Shown piece after piece: positions 38,685-46,913 of a stretch of DNA of 48,518 bases; within the stretch, counting starts at the first letter, position 1; each line of letters begins with the position of its first letter. The notes beneath the pieces are model-generated. The model was not told the DNA's origin. It searched no databases and was given only the letters and a program-made list of their open reading frames with translations. Source of the DNA: Caulobacteraceae bacterium (GTDB lineage Bacteria > Pseudomonadota > Alphaproteobacteria > Caulobacterales > Caulobacteraceae); NCBI GenBank assembly GCA_019247715.1, contig JAFBAO010000055.1:1-48518 (forward strand). Reading direction: 5' to 3'. The position numbers and the translations under genes are program-made.

Positions 38685-38851
38685 ATGGGTGGTCTCGTGA
38701 GGCGCTTCGCCGCCGACGAATCGGGTGCGACGGCCATCGAATAGGCCTCATCGTCGCCCTGATCGCCGTCGTCATCATAAGCGCGGTGACCACCCTGGGC
38801 GCCACCCTCAACACCTCCCTGAGCAAGGCGGGCAGCGCCATCGGTCGCTGA
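38685..38851 (+). pseudogene. Pilin copy 2, disrupted by a one-base deletion
   Basis: The DNA matches a 55-codon pilin gene along its whole length but is 167 instead of 168 bases. The reading starts MGGLVRRFAADESGATAIE and then meets TAG (38742-38744), because one base of the TAC-GGC codons for Tyr-Gly is absent. After restoring one base the rest reads GLIVALIAVVIISAVTTLGA, then TLNTSLSKAGSAIGR. A good ribosome-binding sequence (GGGAGACGAACA) remains. The predicted product is an 18-19-residue leader fragment. A sequencing error in a GC-rich run cannot be ruled out. Confidence 0.75.
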
Positions 38852-38874
38852 GGAACCGCGCCTCGCTCAGCCGG

Positions 38875-38905
38875 AAGCCGCGGCGCGAGCCGCGGCTTTT
38901 CTTTT
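38875..38905 (+). terminator. Rho-independent terminator after pilin copy 2
   Basis: AAGCCGCGGC / GCCGCGGCTT with a GCGA loop is followed by TTCTTTT. The stem core is identical to that of the hairpin after copy 1, suggesting that pilin and hairpin were duplicated together. Confidence 0.8.
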
Positions 38906-39041
38906 GGCCGCGCTTCCCGGCGAGCCGGGAAAGCCATCCTTAACCCTGCCTCTTCACGCCCCGTAAGGGAGGAGCGGCCTATTGTCGCCAATGCTGGAGG
39001 GGCGCGCATCGAGGCGCCTCATTCGACTGAGGGGCCTAACA

Positions 39042-39209
39042 ATGATCAACTTCTTGACTCGTCTCGCCAAGGACGAGTCGGGCGCGACCGCCATCGAATA
39101 CGGTCTCATCGTCGCCCTGATCGCGGTGGTCATCATCGGCGCGGTGACAACGCTCGGAACCAACCTCAACACCACGCTGTCGTCGGCCGGAAGCGCCATC
39201 GGGCGCTAA
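39042..39209 (+). CDS. Flp/Fap-type pilin, copy 3
   Basis: A 55-residue pilin nearly identical in its mature helix to copy 1: leader MINFLTRLAKDESG, then ATAIEYGLIVALIAVVIIGA and a tail TTLGTNLNTTLSSAGSAIGR. The differences are in the leader and at a few tail positions. It lies after a terminator, so it probably has its own promoter in the 130-base gap upstream, and could serve as minor or alternative pilin. The spacing to cpaA is about 100 bases with a hairpin between. Confidence 0.92.
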   Translation: MINFLTRLAKDESGATAIEYGLIVALIAVVIIGAVTTLGTNLNTTLSSAGSAIGR

Positions 39210-39235
39210 GGCTGCAAGGCCGGATTGATCGATTG

Positions 39236-39273
39236 CGCGGAGCGAGGAAACCTTTGGTTCACCTCGCTCCGCG
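39236..39273 (+). terminator. 12-bp hairpin between pilin copy 3 and cpaA
   Basis: CGCGGAGCGAGG pairs exactly with CCTCGCTCCGCG around a 14-base loop, 26 bases after the pilin stop. No T-run follows. It may act as an attenuator that keeps cpa gene expression below pilin expression. Confidence 0.5.
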
Positions 39274-39312
39274 AATCTCGCGGCCGACCGATCGCCTCCA
39301 TCGCCGCCGCGG

Positions 39313-39819
39313 ATGACGCCCGAACTCGCCAAGTCGCTATTCCCGCTCGTCTTTGCGGCCCTGGTCATCCTCGCGGCGTTGAGGGATCTCGCGTCCTTCA
39401 CCATTCCCAACTGGATCTCCGCCGCCCTGGCGTTGGCCTTCGGGCCGGCGGCCTTCCTCTGCGGGGCTTCCTTGGCCTCGATCGGAGCTTCCTTCGCCTT
39501 GGGCGCAGGCGTCCTGGCGGCGGGGGCGGGGATGTTCGCGATCGGCTGGGTCGGCGGCGGCGACGCCAAGTTGCTCGCCGCCAGCTCGCTTTGGGTGGGA
39601 CTGAAGGGACTGGCCGCCTTCGCCGCGTTCACGGGACTTGCGGGAGGCGCCCTGGCGTTGATGCTCCTCGCCGTCCGATCGGCCTGGCTGAGGCCCTTGG
39701 CCGCGACGGGACCGGCGTGGGCCCAGCGCCTGGCGACGCCTGGCGAAGCCGCCCCGTACGGCGTCGCCATCGCGTTCGGCGCCCTCGCCGCCTTTTGCGT
39801 CGCCCATCCGCTTATCTAG
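39313..39819 (+). CDS. cpaA: CpaA prepilin peptidase (A24 family)
   Basis: A 168-residue inner-membrane aspartic peptidase that cuts pilin leaders. It has about five to six membrane helices. The two catalytic Asp motifs are visible: ALRDLASFTIPNW after the first helix and IGWVGGGDAKLLAA in the middle, the GxGD-type signature. There is no N-methylation domain, as usual for CpaA/TadV. It follows the pilins and begins the assembly gene series. Confidence 0.9.
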   Translation: MTPELAKSLFPLVFAALVILAALRDLASFTIPNWISAALALAFGPAAFLCGASLASIGASFALGAGVLAAGAGMFAIGWVGGGDAKLLAASSLWVGLKGLAAFAAFTGLAGGALALMLLAVRSAWLRPLAATGPAWAQRLATPGEAAPYGVAIAFGALAAFCVAHPLI

Positions 39820-39883
39820 CGGTGGCTTAGGCGGCCGTTAACCATGGGTCGCCCAATGTCGCGCCGGGCCAGAAAGGCCGCGC

Positions 39884-39976
39884 ATGAATCTGGACCGCCT
39901 CAGCCGAAGGGGACGGCGCGGTCGCCCTCCAGTTCAACCCGACGCCTGGGAGTCGCGGATCCGAGATGAACCCTAG
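39884..39976 (+). CDS. Possible 30-codon leader ORF before cpaB
   Basis: An ATG after AAAGG opens a frame MNLDRLSRRGRRGRPPVQPD that ends in TAG 11 bases inside cpaB. The peptide is strongly basic at its start. The overlap with the cpaB start would allow translational coupling. It may equally be chance; no homologue is recognised. Confidence 0.25.
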   Translation: MNLDRLSRRGRRGRPPVQPDAWESRIRDEP

Positions 39977-40826
39977 CCGAATCGCCATCATCGCCGTGGC
40001 CGGTCTCGCAGCGCTGGTGCTGGCGTTTCTGGTTCACACCATGGTCTCCATGCCGAAGAGTCCGGTCGCCGCCGGACCGGCCGCCGCCCCGGCGACGACC
40101 CGCGTGCTCACGGCCAAGCAGGATCTCGCGGTCGGCGACCGCCTGTCCGGCGAAAACATGACCTGGCAGTCGTGGCCCGCCACCACTCTCAATGCGGCCT
40201 ACATCACCGACGGCTCGACTGAACAGGCCAAGCCTTCGGGCGCGGCCGGTGCGGTCAAGCAGGCCAGCTTCGTGGTGGGGGATATGGCCACCGGCGGCGG
40301 TCCGAAGATGCAGTCGATGGTGGGCGCCATCGTCAGGGAGCCCATCTACGCCGGCGAGCCGATCACCGCGGCCAAGATCGTCCGCAGCAGCGACAGCGGC
40401 TACATGGCGGTCCGCCTCCCCGCCGGCATGCGTGCCATGAGCGTGCCCGTGACCGTGGAGAGCGGCGCCGGAGGCTTCATCCAGCCCGGCGACCACGTGG
40501 ACATCGTCTCGTCACACCCCGACACCGCCCACAACGGCCAGGGCGGCACGGTCGCCGAGACGATCCTCGCCAACGTCAAGGTGCTGGCCGTGGACCAGCA
40601 CACCGACACGCCGAAGAACGCCACGAGCCTGCCGGGCGCGACCCTGACCCTCGAGGTGCCTGCCGACAACGTGGAGGGGATCGCCCGAGCCCGAAGCGGC
40701 GGCCAGCTGATGATGGCGCTTAGGTCCTATGCCGACATCGCCGGCGAGACGAGCTCCAGCTCGAACAACCATGCAGTTCGAATCTTCAGGGGCGGCGGGC
40801 CCGCCGAAGTGGTGACCACTCAATGA
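39966..40826 (+). CDS. cpaB: CpaB/RcpC pilus assembly protein
   Basis: A 286-residue protein with one N-terminal membrane helix (IAIIAVAGLAALVLAFLVHT) and a periplasmic SAF-like domain: VLTAKQDLAVGDRLSGENMT, EPIYAGEPITAAKIV, AVRLPAGMRAMSVPVTVESG and GFIQPGDHVDIV. CpaB is needed for Flp pilus assembly, probably by contacting the secretin or peptidoglycan. Between these, about 45 residues (DGSTEQAKPSGAAGAVKQAS) form an insertion. Its stop overlaps the cpaC start as ATGA. Confidence 0.9.
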   Translation: MNPSRIAIIAVAGLAALVLAFLVHTMVSMPKSPVAAGPAAAPATTRVLTAKQDLAVGDRLSGENMTWQSWPATTLNAAYITDGSTEQAKPSGAAGAVKQASFVVGDMATGGGPKMQSMVGAIVREPIYAGEPITAAKIVRSSDSGYMAVRLPAGMRAMSVPVTVESGAGGFIQPGDHVDIVSSHPDTAHNGQGGTVAETILANVKVLAVDQHTDTPKNATSLPGATLTLEVPADNVEGIARARSGGQLMMALRSYADIAGETSSSSNNHAVRIFRGGGPAEVVTTQ

Positions 40827-42247
40827 CCCGGACATTCATCGCCATGCTCGCCAGCGCCGCTGCGGCGAGCCTTTGGCTCGCCCTGCCCCCGGCGGCCCAC
40901 GCCGACGGATCGAGCGCCGTCGTGCGGGTCGACGTGGGAGCATCGGCCCAGTCTCTCTCCCTGCCTCTAGGTCGCTCGGCGATCGTCGAATTGCCAGCGG
41001 ACGCACGCGATGTCCTGGTGACCAATCCCGCCGTGGCCGAGGCTGTGTTGCGGACACCGCGCCGCATCTTCGTCATGGGACTCAAGTCCGGCTTGACCGA
41101 CGCCATCTTCTTCGACGCCGCCGGGCGCAGGCTGCTGGCGCTCACCATCCGGGTGGACGCGAACACCTCGGCGATCGCCGACACCATCAACCATGTGGTT
41201 CCGGGCGCCCAGGTGCAGGTCGAGTCGATCAACGACAGCGTGATCCTTTCGGGCTCGGTGGCGAGCGCCGCCGACGCCGACAAGGCCCTCCAGATCGCCC
41301 GGGCCGGGGTGGATGACCCGAAGAAGGTTCTCAACATGCTGAGCATCGCCGGCAAGGACCAGGTGATGCTCAAGGTCCGGGTGGTCGAGATGGACCGCCA
41401 GGTGATCAAGCAGCTCGGGGTGAACTGGACCGCGGTCCTCAGCCAGGCGAGTTCGCCCCAGTTCCTGATCGGCACCACCACCACCTTCGGAATCAACGGC
41501 GCTTTGCTGGGCGGCATCAACGCCAGCGGCATCGGAAAGAGCCGGAGCGGAGCGAACCGGCTCACCGGCAGCCTTCAGGCCTTCGAGCGCGTGGGTCTGG
41601 TGCGGACCTTGGCCGAGCCCAACCTCACGGCCGTTTCCGGCGAAGCGGCCAAGTTTCTGGTGGGCGGCGAGTTCCCGGTCCCCACGGGCCAGGCCACCAA
41701 CGGGCAGGTGAGCATTGAGTTCAAGCCCTATGGGGTGGGACTGGGCTTCACCCCGATGGTGCTGTCGGGGGGGCGCATCTCCCTGCACCTCGCCACCGAG
41801 GTCTCCGAGCTCAGCAACCAGGGCGCCTTCAGCATTTCCAGCGGCGGCGGCGGACCCGCTTTGGTGGTGCCGGGGCTGACCGTCCGCCGGGCCGAGACCG
41901 CCGTGGAGCTGCCGTCGGGGGGCGCCCTGATGATCGCCGGCCTCCTGCAGGACAAGACGCAGCAGGATCTCGATTCCCTGCCGGGCGTCCGGGATCTGCC
42001 GATCCTCGGGGCCCTGTTCGGCTCGCGGGACTACCAGTCCGGCCAGACCGAACTGGTTATCATCGTGACACCCTATATCGTCAGTCCCACCAGCCCCGCG
42101 GACCTGCAGACCCCCATCGACGGCCTGCAAATGCCGGACGACAGCGAGACGTTGCTCCTGGGGCGGCTGAACAAGACCTACAACCACCCCGCGCAGACGT
42201 CGGGGGGAAGAACCTATCAAGGTCCCTATGGCTATGTCGTCGAGTAA
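40823..42247 (+). CDS. cpaC: CpaC/RcpA secretin
   Basis: A 474-residue outer-membrane secretin. A signal peptide (SLWLALPPAAHADG) precedes the pilus-formation N-domain (LGRSAIVELPADARDVLVTN), a BON-like domain (VQVESINDSVILSGSVASAA), and the C-terminal secretin pore (LVRTLAEPNLTAVSGEAAKF, GGEFPVP, VPGLTVRRAETAVELPSGGA, FGSRDYQSGQTELVIIVTPY). It forms the channel through which the pilus leaves the cell. The N-domain is the part shared with the separate small gene left of the locus. Confidence 0.93.
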   Translation: MTRTFIAMLASAAAASLWLALPPAAHADGSSAVVRVDVGASAQSLSLPLGRSAIVELPADARDVLVTNPAVAEAVLRTPRRIFVMGLKSGLTDAIFFDAAGRRLLALTIRVDANTSAIADTINHVVPGAQVQVESINDSVILSGSVASAADADKALQIARAGVDDPKKVLNMLSIAGKDQVMLKVRVVEMDRQVIKQLGVNWTAVLSQASSPQFLIGTTTTFGINGALLGGINASGIGKSRSGANRLTGSLQAFERVGLVRTLAEPNLTAVSGEAAKFLVGGEFPVPTGQATNGQVSIEFKPYGVGLGFTPMVLSGGRISLHLATEVSELSNQGAFSISSGGGGPALVVPGLTVRRAETAVELPSGGALMIAGLLQDKTQQDLDSLPGVRDLPILGALFGSRDYQSGQTELVIIVTPYIVSPTSPADLQTPIDGLQMPDDSETLLLGRLNKTYNHPAQTSGGRTYQGPYGYVVE

Positions 42248-42273
42248 CCTCACCGACCAAGGAGCGCCCGCCC

Positions 42274-42948
42274 ATGCGTATGTCGCCGTGGCTCGCGAGC
42301 CTCGCCCTGCTGACGCTCGGCGGGTGCGTGAACGGGGTTGAGGATCGTCCGCCGGGCCCGCCGCCCGCGACGCCGACCGAGCAGTTCGCGATCGAGGTCC
42401 GGCCGACAGCCGAAGAGCTGAAGCTGGCGCCGCATGCGACAGGACTGTCCCCCAACCAGGTCGGCGCCCTCGACGATTTCGTGCGTGGCTGGAACGGCGC
42501 GGGCGATGTCACCGTCAAGGCGCCCGAGCACGGCGCAGACCCCGCCGAAGCCTATCGGACCGCGACCGACGCCAGGGATTTCCTGATCGCCCACGGGGTG
42601 GCCGCCGCCAAGGTCCGGATCGTCGGCTACGAAGCCGACGGGGACGGCCACGCTCCGGTGGTCCTGACCTACGCGCGCTATGAAGCCAGGGGGCCCCGGT
42701 GCGGACATGGCTGGGGCAACCTCGCGGCGGTGAACGACAACCGCGAGTACGCGGAATTCGGCTGCGCCCTCACCGCCAACATGGCCGCGCAGCTCGCCGA
42801 GCCGGCGGATGTCCTCCATCCGCGGGAGTCCACCCCCATGGACGCCGGCCGACGGGAGACCGCGCTCGAGAAGTACCGCCAAGGCGCCATCACCTCTACT
42901 CCCAAGGACCCGCAGGCGGACGGCACCTTGGTCACCGTCGGGCATTAG
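42274..42948 (+). CDS. cpaD: CpaD pilus assembly lipoprotein
   Basis: A 224-residue protein with lipobox LTLGGCVNG. The periplasmic domain has the CpaD pattern: PTAEELKLAPHATGLSPNQV, YRTATDARDFLIAHGVAAAK and RIVGYEADGDGHAPVVLTYA. It ends with RCGHGWGNLAAVNDNREYAE and GCALTANMAAQLAEPADVLH, the family signature before the C-terminus. It helps place or stabilise the CpaC secretin. AAGGAG lies before the start. Position between cpaC and cpaE is standard. Confidence 0.9.
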   Translation: MRMSPWLASLALLTLGGCVNGVEDRPPGPPPATPTEQFAIEVRPTAEELKLAPHATGLSPNQVGALDDFVRGWNGAGDVTVKAPEHGADPAEAYRTATDARDFLIAHGVAAAKVRIVGYEADGDGHAPVVLTYARYEARGPRCGHGWGNLAAVNDNREYAEFGCALTANMAAQLAEPADVLHPRESTPMDAGRRETALEKYRQGAITSTPKDPQADGTLVTVGH

Positions 42949-42952
42949 AGAC

Positions 42953-44416
42953 ATGAAGCCTCAAAGCGCCGAATCCAGCGACCCCTTCGACCTCGATTTC
43001 GAGGCCGACGACGACTTCTCCGGCCCGCCCGCCGCGACCGCCGGAGAGCCCCAGCACGATCCGATACCCGGCCCGCCCGTCGCCGGTCCGGCCCCGGACC
43101 CGTTCGAGGGGCTCTCGACGCCGGAGACCGCATCCGCCCCGCCGCAGGATGGAGCGCCAGCCGCCACGACCGGCAATCCGATCGCCGAGATGATCGCCAG
43201 CGCCGAGGCGGCGTTGGGCGAGCACACCGTGCCGCGCATCACCATTCACGCCTTCTGCGCCCGCGCGGAGACCGGCGAGATGGTGGAGAAGGCCGCCGGC
43301 GACCGCAGGATGGAGCGGGCCAAGACCGTCGTCCACCAAGGCGGTCTCGCCGCGGCCGTGGACTTCTACCAGAACCAGCCGACGCCTTCGCTGTTGCTTC
43401 TCGAGAGCCAGGATCCGGCGGCGCAGCTCCTCGACCTGCTGGGCCGCCTGGCGGAGGTCTGCGACCCTGGGACCAAGGTGGTCTTGATCGGCGCGGCCAA
43501 CGACATAAGCCTCTACCGCGAACTCATGCGGCGGGGCGTCAGCGAGTACCTGGTGCCTCCCCTCAGCGCCCTGCAGCTGATCGCCGCCATCACCGCCCTC
43601 TACGCCGATCCCGCCCAGCCTTTCATCGGCCGCCAGATCGCCTTTTGCGGCGCCCGGGGCGGCGCCGGAGCCTCAACCCTCGCCCACAACGTCGCCCATC
43701 GGATTTCCGAGATCATGGGCGCCAACACGGTGCTCGTCGACCTCGACCTCGCGTTCGGAACGGCGGGCCTCGACTTCAACCAGGACCCGCTGCACGGCGT
43801 GGCCGACGCGCTCACCCAGCCGGATCGCCTGGATCCGGTGCTGATGGAGCGTATGATGGCCCGCTGCAGCGATCACCTGTCGCTGTTCGCCGCGCCGGCC
43901 AGTCTCGAGAAGGACTTCGAGATCGCGCCGGAGACCTACGAGGACGTGGCCAACAAGATACGCGCGAGCACCCCCTATGTGGTCCTCGACCTGCCGCACG
44001 CCTGGACGTCCTGGACGCGCCGCCTGCTGATCACCTCGGACGACCTGGTGATCGTAGCCGAACCCGAGCTCACCTCGCTGCGCAACGCCAAGAACATCAT
44101 CGACCGCATACGTTCCGCCCGGCCGAACGACTCGGCGCCCCGCGTGGTCCTGAACAAGGTGGGGCTGCCAGGACGTCCCGAGATACCGGTCAAGGACTTT
44201 GGGGAGGCCCTGGGCCTCACCCCGGCGATGGTCATCCCGTTCGACGCCAAATTGTTCGGCCAGGCCGCCAACAACGGCCAGATGCTCGCCGAGGTGTCGC
44301 CCAAATCCAAGCAGGCCGAGAACCTGGACCAGCTCGCTCGCATGATCAGTCGCCGCGACGCGCCGGCCGAAGCCCCGCCGAAAGCCCGTTCCCTGTTCGA
44401 TCTGTTCAGAAGGTAG
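42953..44416 (+). CDS. cpaE: CpaE/TadZ pilus localisation ATPase
   Basis: A 487-residue ParA/MinD-like ATPase that puts the pilus machine at the cell pole. An acidic, Pro-rich N-terminus of about 90 residues is followed by an atypical receiver domain (TIHAFCARAETGEMVEKAAG, RRGVSEYLVPPLSALQLIAA). The deviant Walker A CGARGGAGASTLAHNVAHRI lies near residue 233, with NTVLVDLDLAFGTAGLDFNQ for the switch region. The deviant lysine of MinD-type proteins is Gly/Ala here (GGAGAST), as in many TadZ proteins. It starts five bases after the cpaD stop. Confidence 0.9.
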   Translation: MKPQSAESSDPFDLDFEADDDFSGPPAATAGEPQHDPIPGPPVAGPAPDPFEGLSTPETASAPPQDGAPAATTGNPIAEMIASAEAALGEHTVPRITIHAFCARAETGEMVEKAAGDRRMERAKTVVHQGGLAAAVDFYQNQPTPSLLLLESQDPAAQLLDLLGRLAEVCDPGTKVVLIGAANDISLYRELMRRGVSEYLVPPLSALQLIAAITALYADPAQPFIGRQIAFCGARGGAGASTLAHNVAHRISEIMGANTVLVDLDLAFGTAGLDFNQDPLHGVADALTQPDRLDPVLMERMMARCSDHLSLFAAPASLEKDFEIAPETYEDVANKIRASTPYVVLDLPHAWTSWTRRLLITSDDLVIVAEPELTSLRNAKNIIDRIRSARPNDSAPRVVLNKVGLPGRPEIPVKDFGEALGLTPAMVIPFDAKLFGQAANNGQMLAEVSPKSKQAENLDQLARMISRRDAPAEAPPKARSLFDLFRR

Positions 44417-44425
44417 TCGCCCCGC

Positions 44426-45913
44426 GTGTTTGGCAAACGGGCATCCGATACGCCGCCAACCGAGCGCCAGGCGCCCCCGCCTGCCCCGGCCGGCGCGCCC
44501 ATCCCCACGCGTCCGCAGCAGCTCGACTCCGGAGCGAGCGGCGGATCGGGGGCGAGCGCGAGGCCGGCGCCGCGGGCGACCCCGGGTCTCGAGCAACTGC
44601 ACGCGGCGCAGGGCCCGACCGCCGAGATCGTTCGCGAGCAGAGCGAATACTACCATCAGACCAAGACCACGATCTTCAACGCCCTGCTCAACACCATCGA
44701 CCTCGCCCAGCTCGCCCAGCTGGACGCAGCGACGGCGGCCGAGGAAATCCGGGACATCGTCGCCGAGCTGGTGGCGATCAAGAACGTGTCGATGTCGGTG
44801 GCCGAGACCGATCACCTGGTTCAGGACGTCATCAACGACGTCCTCGGCTATGGGCCGCTGGAGCCCCTGCTGAACCGCGACGACATCGCCGACATCATGT
44901 GCAACGGCTCCAACCGGGTGTTCATCGAGGTGGGCGGCAAGGTGCAGCTCACCAACGTCCGCTTCCGCGACAACTCGCAGCTGATGAACATCTGTCAGCG
45001 GATCGTGAGCCAGGTCGGAAGGCGGGTCGACGAAGCCTCCCCCATCTGCGACGCCCGCCTTCCCGACGGCAGCCGCGTCAACGTGATCGCCTCGCCGCTG
45101 TCGCTCGACGGCCCGACCCTCACGATCCGGAAGTTCCGGAAAGACAAGCTGACCATGAAGAACCTGGTCGAGTACAGCTCGATCAGTCCCGAAGGCGCCC
45201 GGGTCCTCGGCGTCATCGGCGCCTGCCGGTGCAACATCCTCATCTCCGGGGGCACCGGCTCGGGCAAGACCACCTTGCTCAACACCCTGACGGCGTTCAT
45301 CGACCCCACCGAGCGGGTGATCACCTGCGAAGACGCCGCCGAACTGCAGCTCCAGCAGCCGCACGTGGTCCGGCTCGAGACCCGTCCGCCCAACCTGGAA
45401 GGCACAGGCCAGATCTCCATGCGCGATCTGGTGCGCAACTGCCTGCGGATGCGGCCGGAGCGGATCATCGTCGGCGAGGTGCGCGGACCCGAAGCGTTCG
45501 ACCTCTTGCAGGCGATGAACACCGGCCACGACGGATCGATGGGCACCTTGCACGCCAACTCGCCGCGCGAGGCGATCAGCCGTTTGGAGTCGATGATCAC
45601 CATGGGCGGCTATGGACTGCCTTCCAAGACCATCCGCGAGATGATCGTCGGGTCGGTGGACGTCATCATCCAGGCCGCCCGCCTCAGGGACGGTTCGCGC
45701 CGGATCACCCACATCACCGAGGTGGTAGGCCTCGAGGGCGACGTGATCGTCACCCAAGACCTGTTCGTCTACGAGATCACCGGCGAGGACCAGCACGGCA
45801 ATGTGCAGGGCCGCCATCGGTCCACCGGCATCGCCAGGCCGAGGTTCTGGGATCGGGCGCGCTACTACGGGCTGGAGCGCGAGCTGGCCGAAGCCCTCGA
45901 CGCGGCGGAGTAG
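44426..45913 (+). CDS. cpaF: CpaF/TadA secretion ATPase
   Basis: A 495-residue hexameric ATPase that powers pilus extension and retraction. A Pro/Ala-rich N-terminal tail of about 55 residues precedes the N-domain (LVQDVINDVLGYGPLEPLLN, DIADIMCNGSNRVFIEVGGK). Walker A ISGGTGSGKTTLLNTL lies near residue 275. The Asp/Glu boxes ITCEDAAELQLQQPHVVRLE and RIIVGEVRGPEAFDLLQAMN and the His box GSMGTLHANSPREAISRLE follow. GTG start nine bases after the cpaE stop. Confidence 0.95.
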   Translation: MFGKRASDTPPTERQAPPPAPAGAPIPTRPQQLDSGASGGSGASARPAPRATPGLEQLHAAQGPTAEIVREQSEYYHQTKTTIFNALLNTIDLAQLAQLDAATAAEEIRDIVAELVAIKNVSMSVAETDHLVQDVINDVLGYGPLEPLLNRDDIADIMCNGSNRVFIEVGGKVQLTNVRFRDNSQLMNICQRIVSQVGRRVDEASPICDARLPDGSRVNVIASPLSLDGPTLTIRKFRKDKLTMKNLVEYSSISPEGARVLGVIGACRCNILISGGTGSGKTTLLNTLTAFIDPTERVITCEDAAELQLQQPHVVRLETRPPNLEGTGQISMRDLVRNCLRMRPERIIVGEVRGPEAFDLLQAMNTGHDGSMGTLHANSPREAISRLESMITMGGYGLPSKTIREMIVGSVDVIIQAARLRDGSRRITHITEVVGLEGDVIVTQDLFVYEITGEDQHGNVQGRHRSTGIARPRFWDRARYYGLERELAEALDAAE

Positions 45914-45916
45914 GCG

Positions 45917-46903
45917 GTGAGCCCGACCCTGATGATCATCGTCGCCGCCGTCGCGGGCTTCGTGCTCATCGCCGGCGTCGGCCTCGCGTTCGCCGGCGGC
46001 GATCCCAGCCGCGATAGGGCGATCAAGCGCGCCCAGGCGCTCGGCTCCGGGACCCGGGAGCTCAGGCGCGCCCGCGGCGCGCCGCTCAACGCCGCCGACT
46101 CCCGGCGTCGCCAGATTCTGAAGACCCTGAAGGAGCAGGAACGCCAGCAGAAGCGCGCCCGACTGACGCTGGTCAACCGGCTCCGGCAGGCCGGGCTTCC
46201 CATCACCCCCGTCCAGTTCTGGATGGCGGGCGGCGGATTCGGCCTGGTGGTGGCGCTCGTGGCCCTGCTGCTGCACGCCCATCCGCTGGTCGCGCTGGGG
46301 CTGGGCGTCGCCATGGCGCTCGGCTTCCCCCTCTGGGTCCTGAACTTCCTGGCCAAGCGCCGGACGAACAAGTTCACCTCCGCCTTTTCGGACGCGATGG
46401 ACATCATCGTCCGCGGCGTCAAGTCGGGCCTCCCGGTCCACGACTGCCTGAAGATCATCTCCCGGGAAACCGCCGAGCCTCTGAAGAGCGAGTTCGCACG
46501 GCTCGTGGAGAACATCGGCATGGGGATGACGTTGGACCAGGCGCTCGAGAAGCTGTGCGAGCAGATGCCGACCGCCGAGGCGCGCTTCTTCGCCATCGTC
46601 ATGAACATCCAGCAGAAGGCCGGCGGCAACCTCGCCGAGGCGCTGAACAACCTCTCGACGGTGCTGCGCTCGCGCAAGCTGATGCGCGAGAAGATCAAGG
46701 CGCTTTCATCCGAGGCGACGGCCTCGGCGTCCATCATCGGCTCTCTGCCGCCGGCCGTGATCCTGCTGATCACGGTGACGACGCCGTCCTACATGCAGCC
46801 CATGTTCCAGGATCACCGGGGCTGGTTCATGCTGGGGCTCAGCGGCTTGCTGATGGGCGTCGGCATCTGGGTCATGGCCCGCATGATCAACTTCAAGTTC
46901 TGA
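45917..46903 (+). CDS. tadB: TadB/CpaG inner-membrane platform protein
   Basis: A 328-residue type II secretion F-domain protein. It has an N-terminal membrane helix, two close hydrophobic segments (residues about 100-145) and one pair near the C-terminus. The F domain reads AFSDAMDIIVRGVKSGLPVH, DCLKIISRETAEPLKSEFAR, GMTLDQALEKLCEQMPTAEA and GGNLAEALNNLSTVLRSRKL. With TadC it forms the platform on which CpaF acts. It is four bases from cpaF, with GTG start. Confidence 0.9.
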   Translation: MSPTLMIIVAAVAGFVLIAGVGLAFAGGDPSRDRAIKRAQALGSGTRELRRARGAPLNAADSRRRQILKTLKEQERQQKRARLTLVNRLRQAGLPITPVQFWMAGGGFGLVVALVALLLHAHPLVALGLGVAMALGFPLWVLNFLAKRRTNKFTSAFSDAMDIIVRGVKSGLPVHDCLKIISRETAEPLKSEFARLVENIGMGMTLDQALEKLCEQMPTAEARFFAIVMNIQQKAGGNLAEALNNLSTVLRSRKLMREKIKALSSEATASASIIGSLPPAVILLITVTTPSYMQPMFQDHRGWFMLGLSGLLMGVGIWVMARMINFKF

Positions 46904-46913
46904 CGGGGCGCCG

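Noticed and set aside
43673..46441. 922-codon open frame opposite cpaE-tadB
   Set aside because: It mirrors real genes on the other strand with high third-position GC, is rich in His, Arg, Gln and Gly, and matches no domain; a shadow of cpaE, cpaF and tadB.
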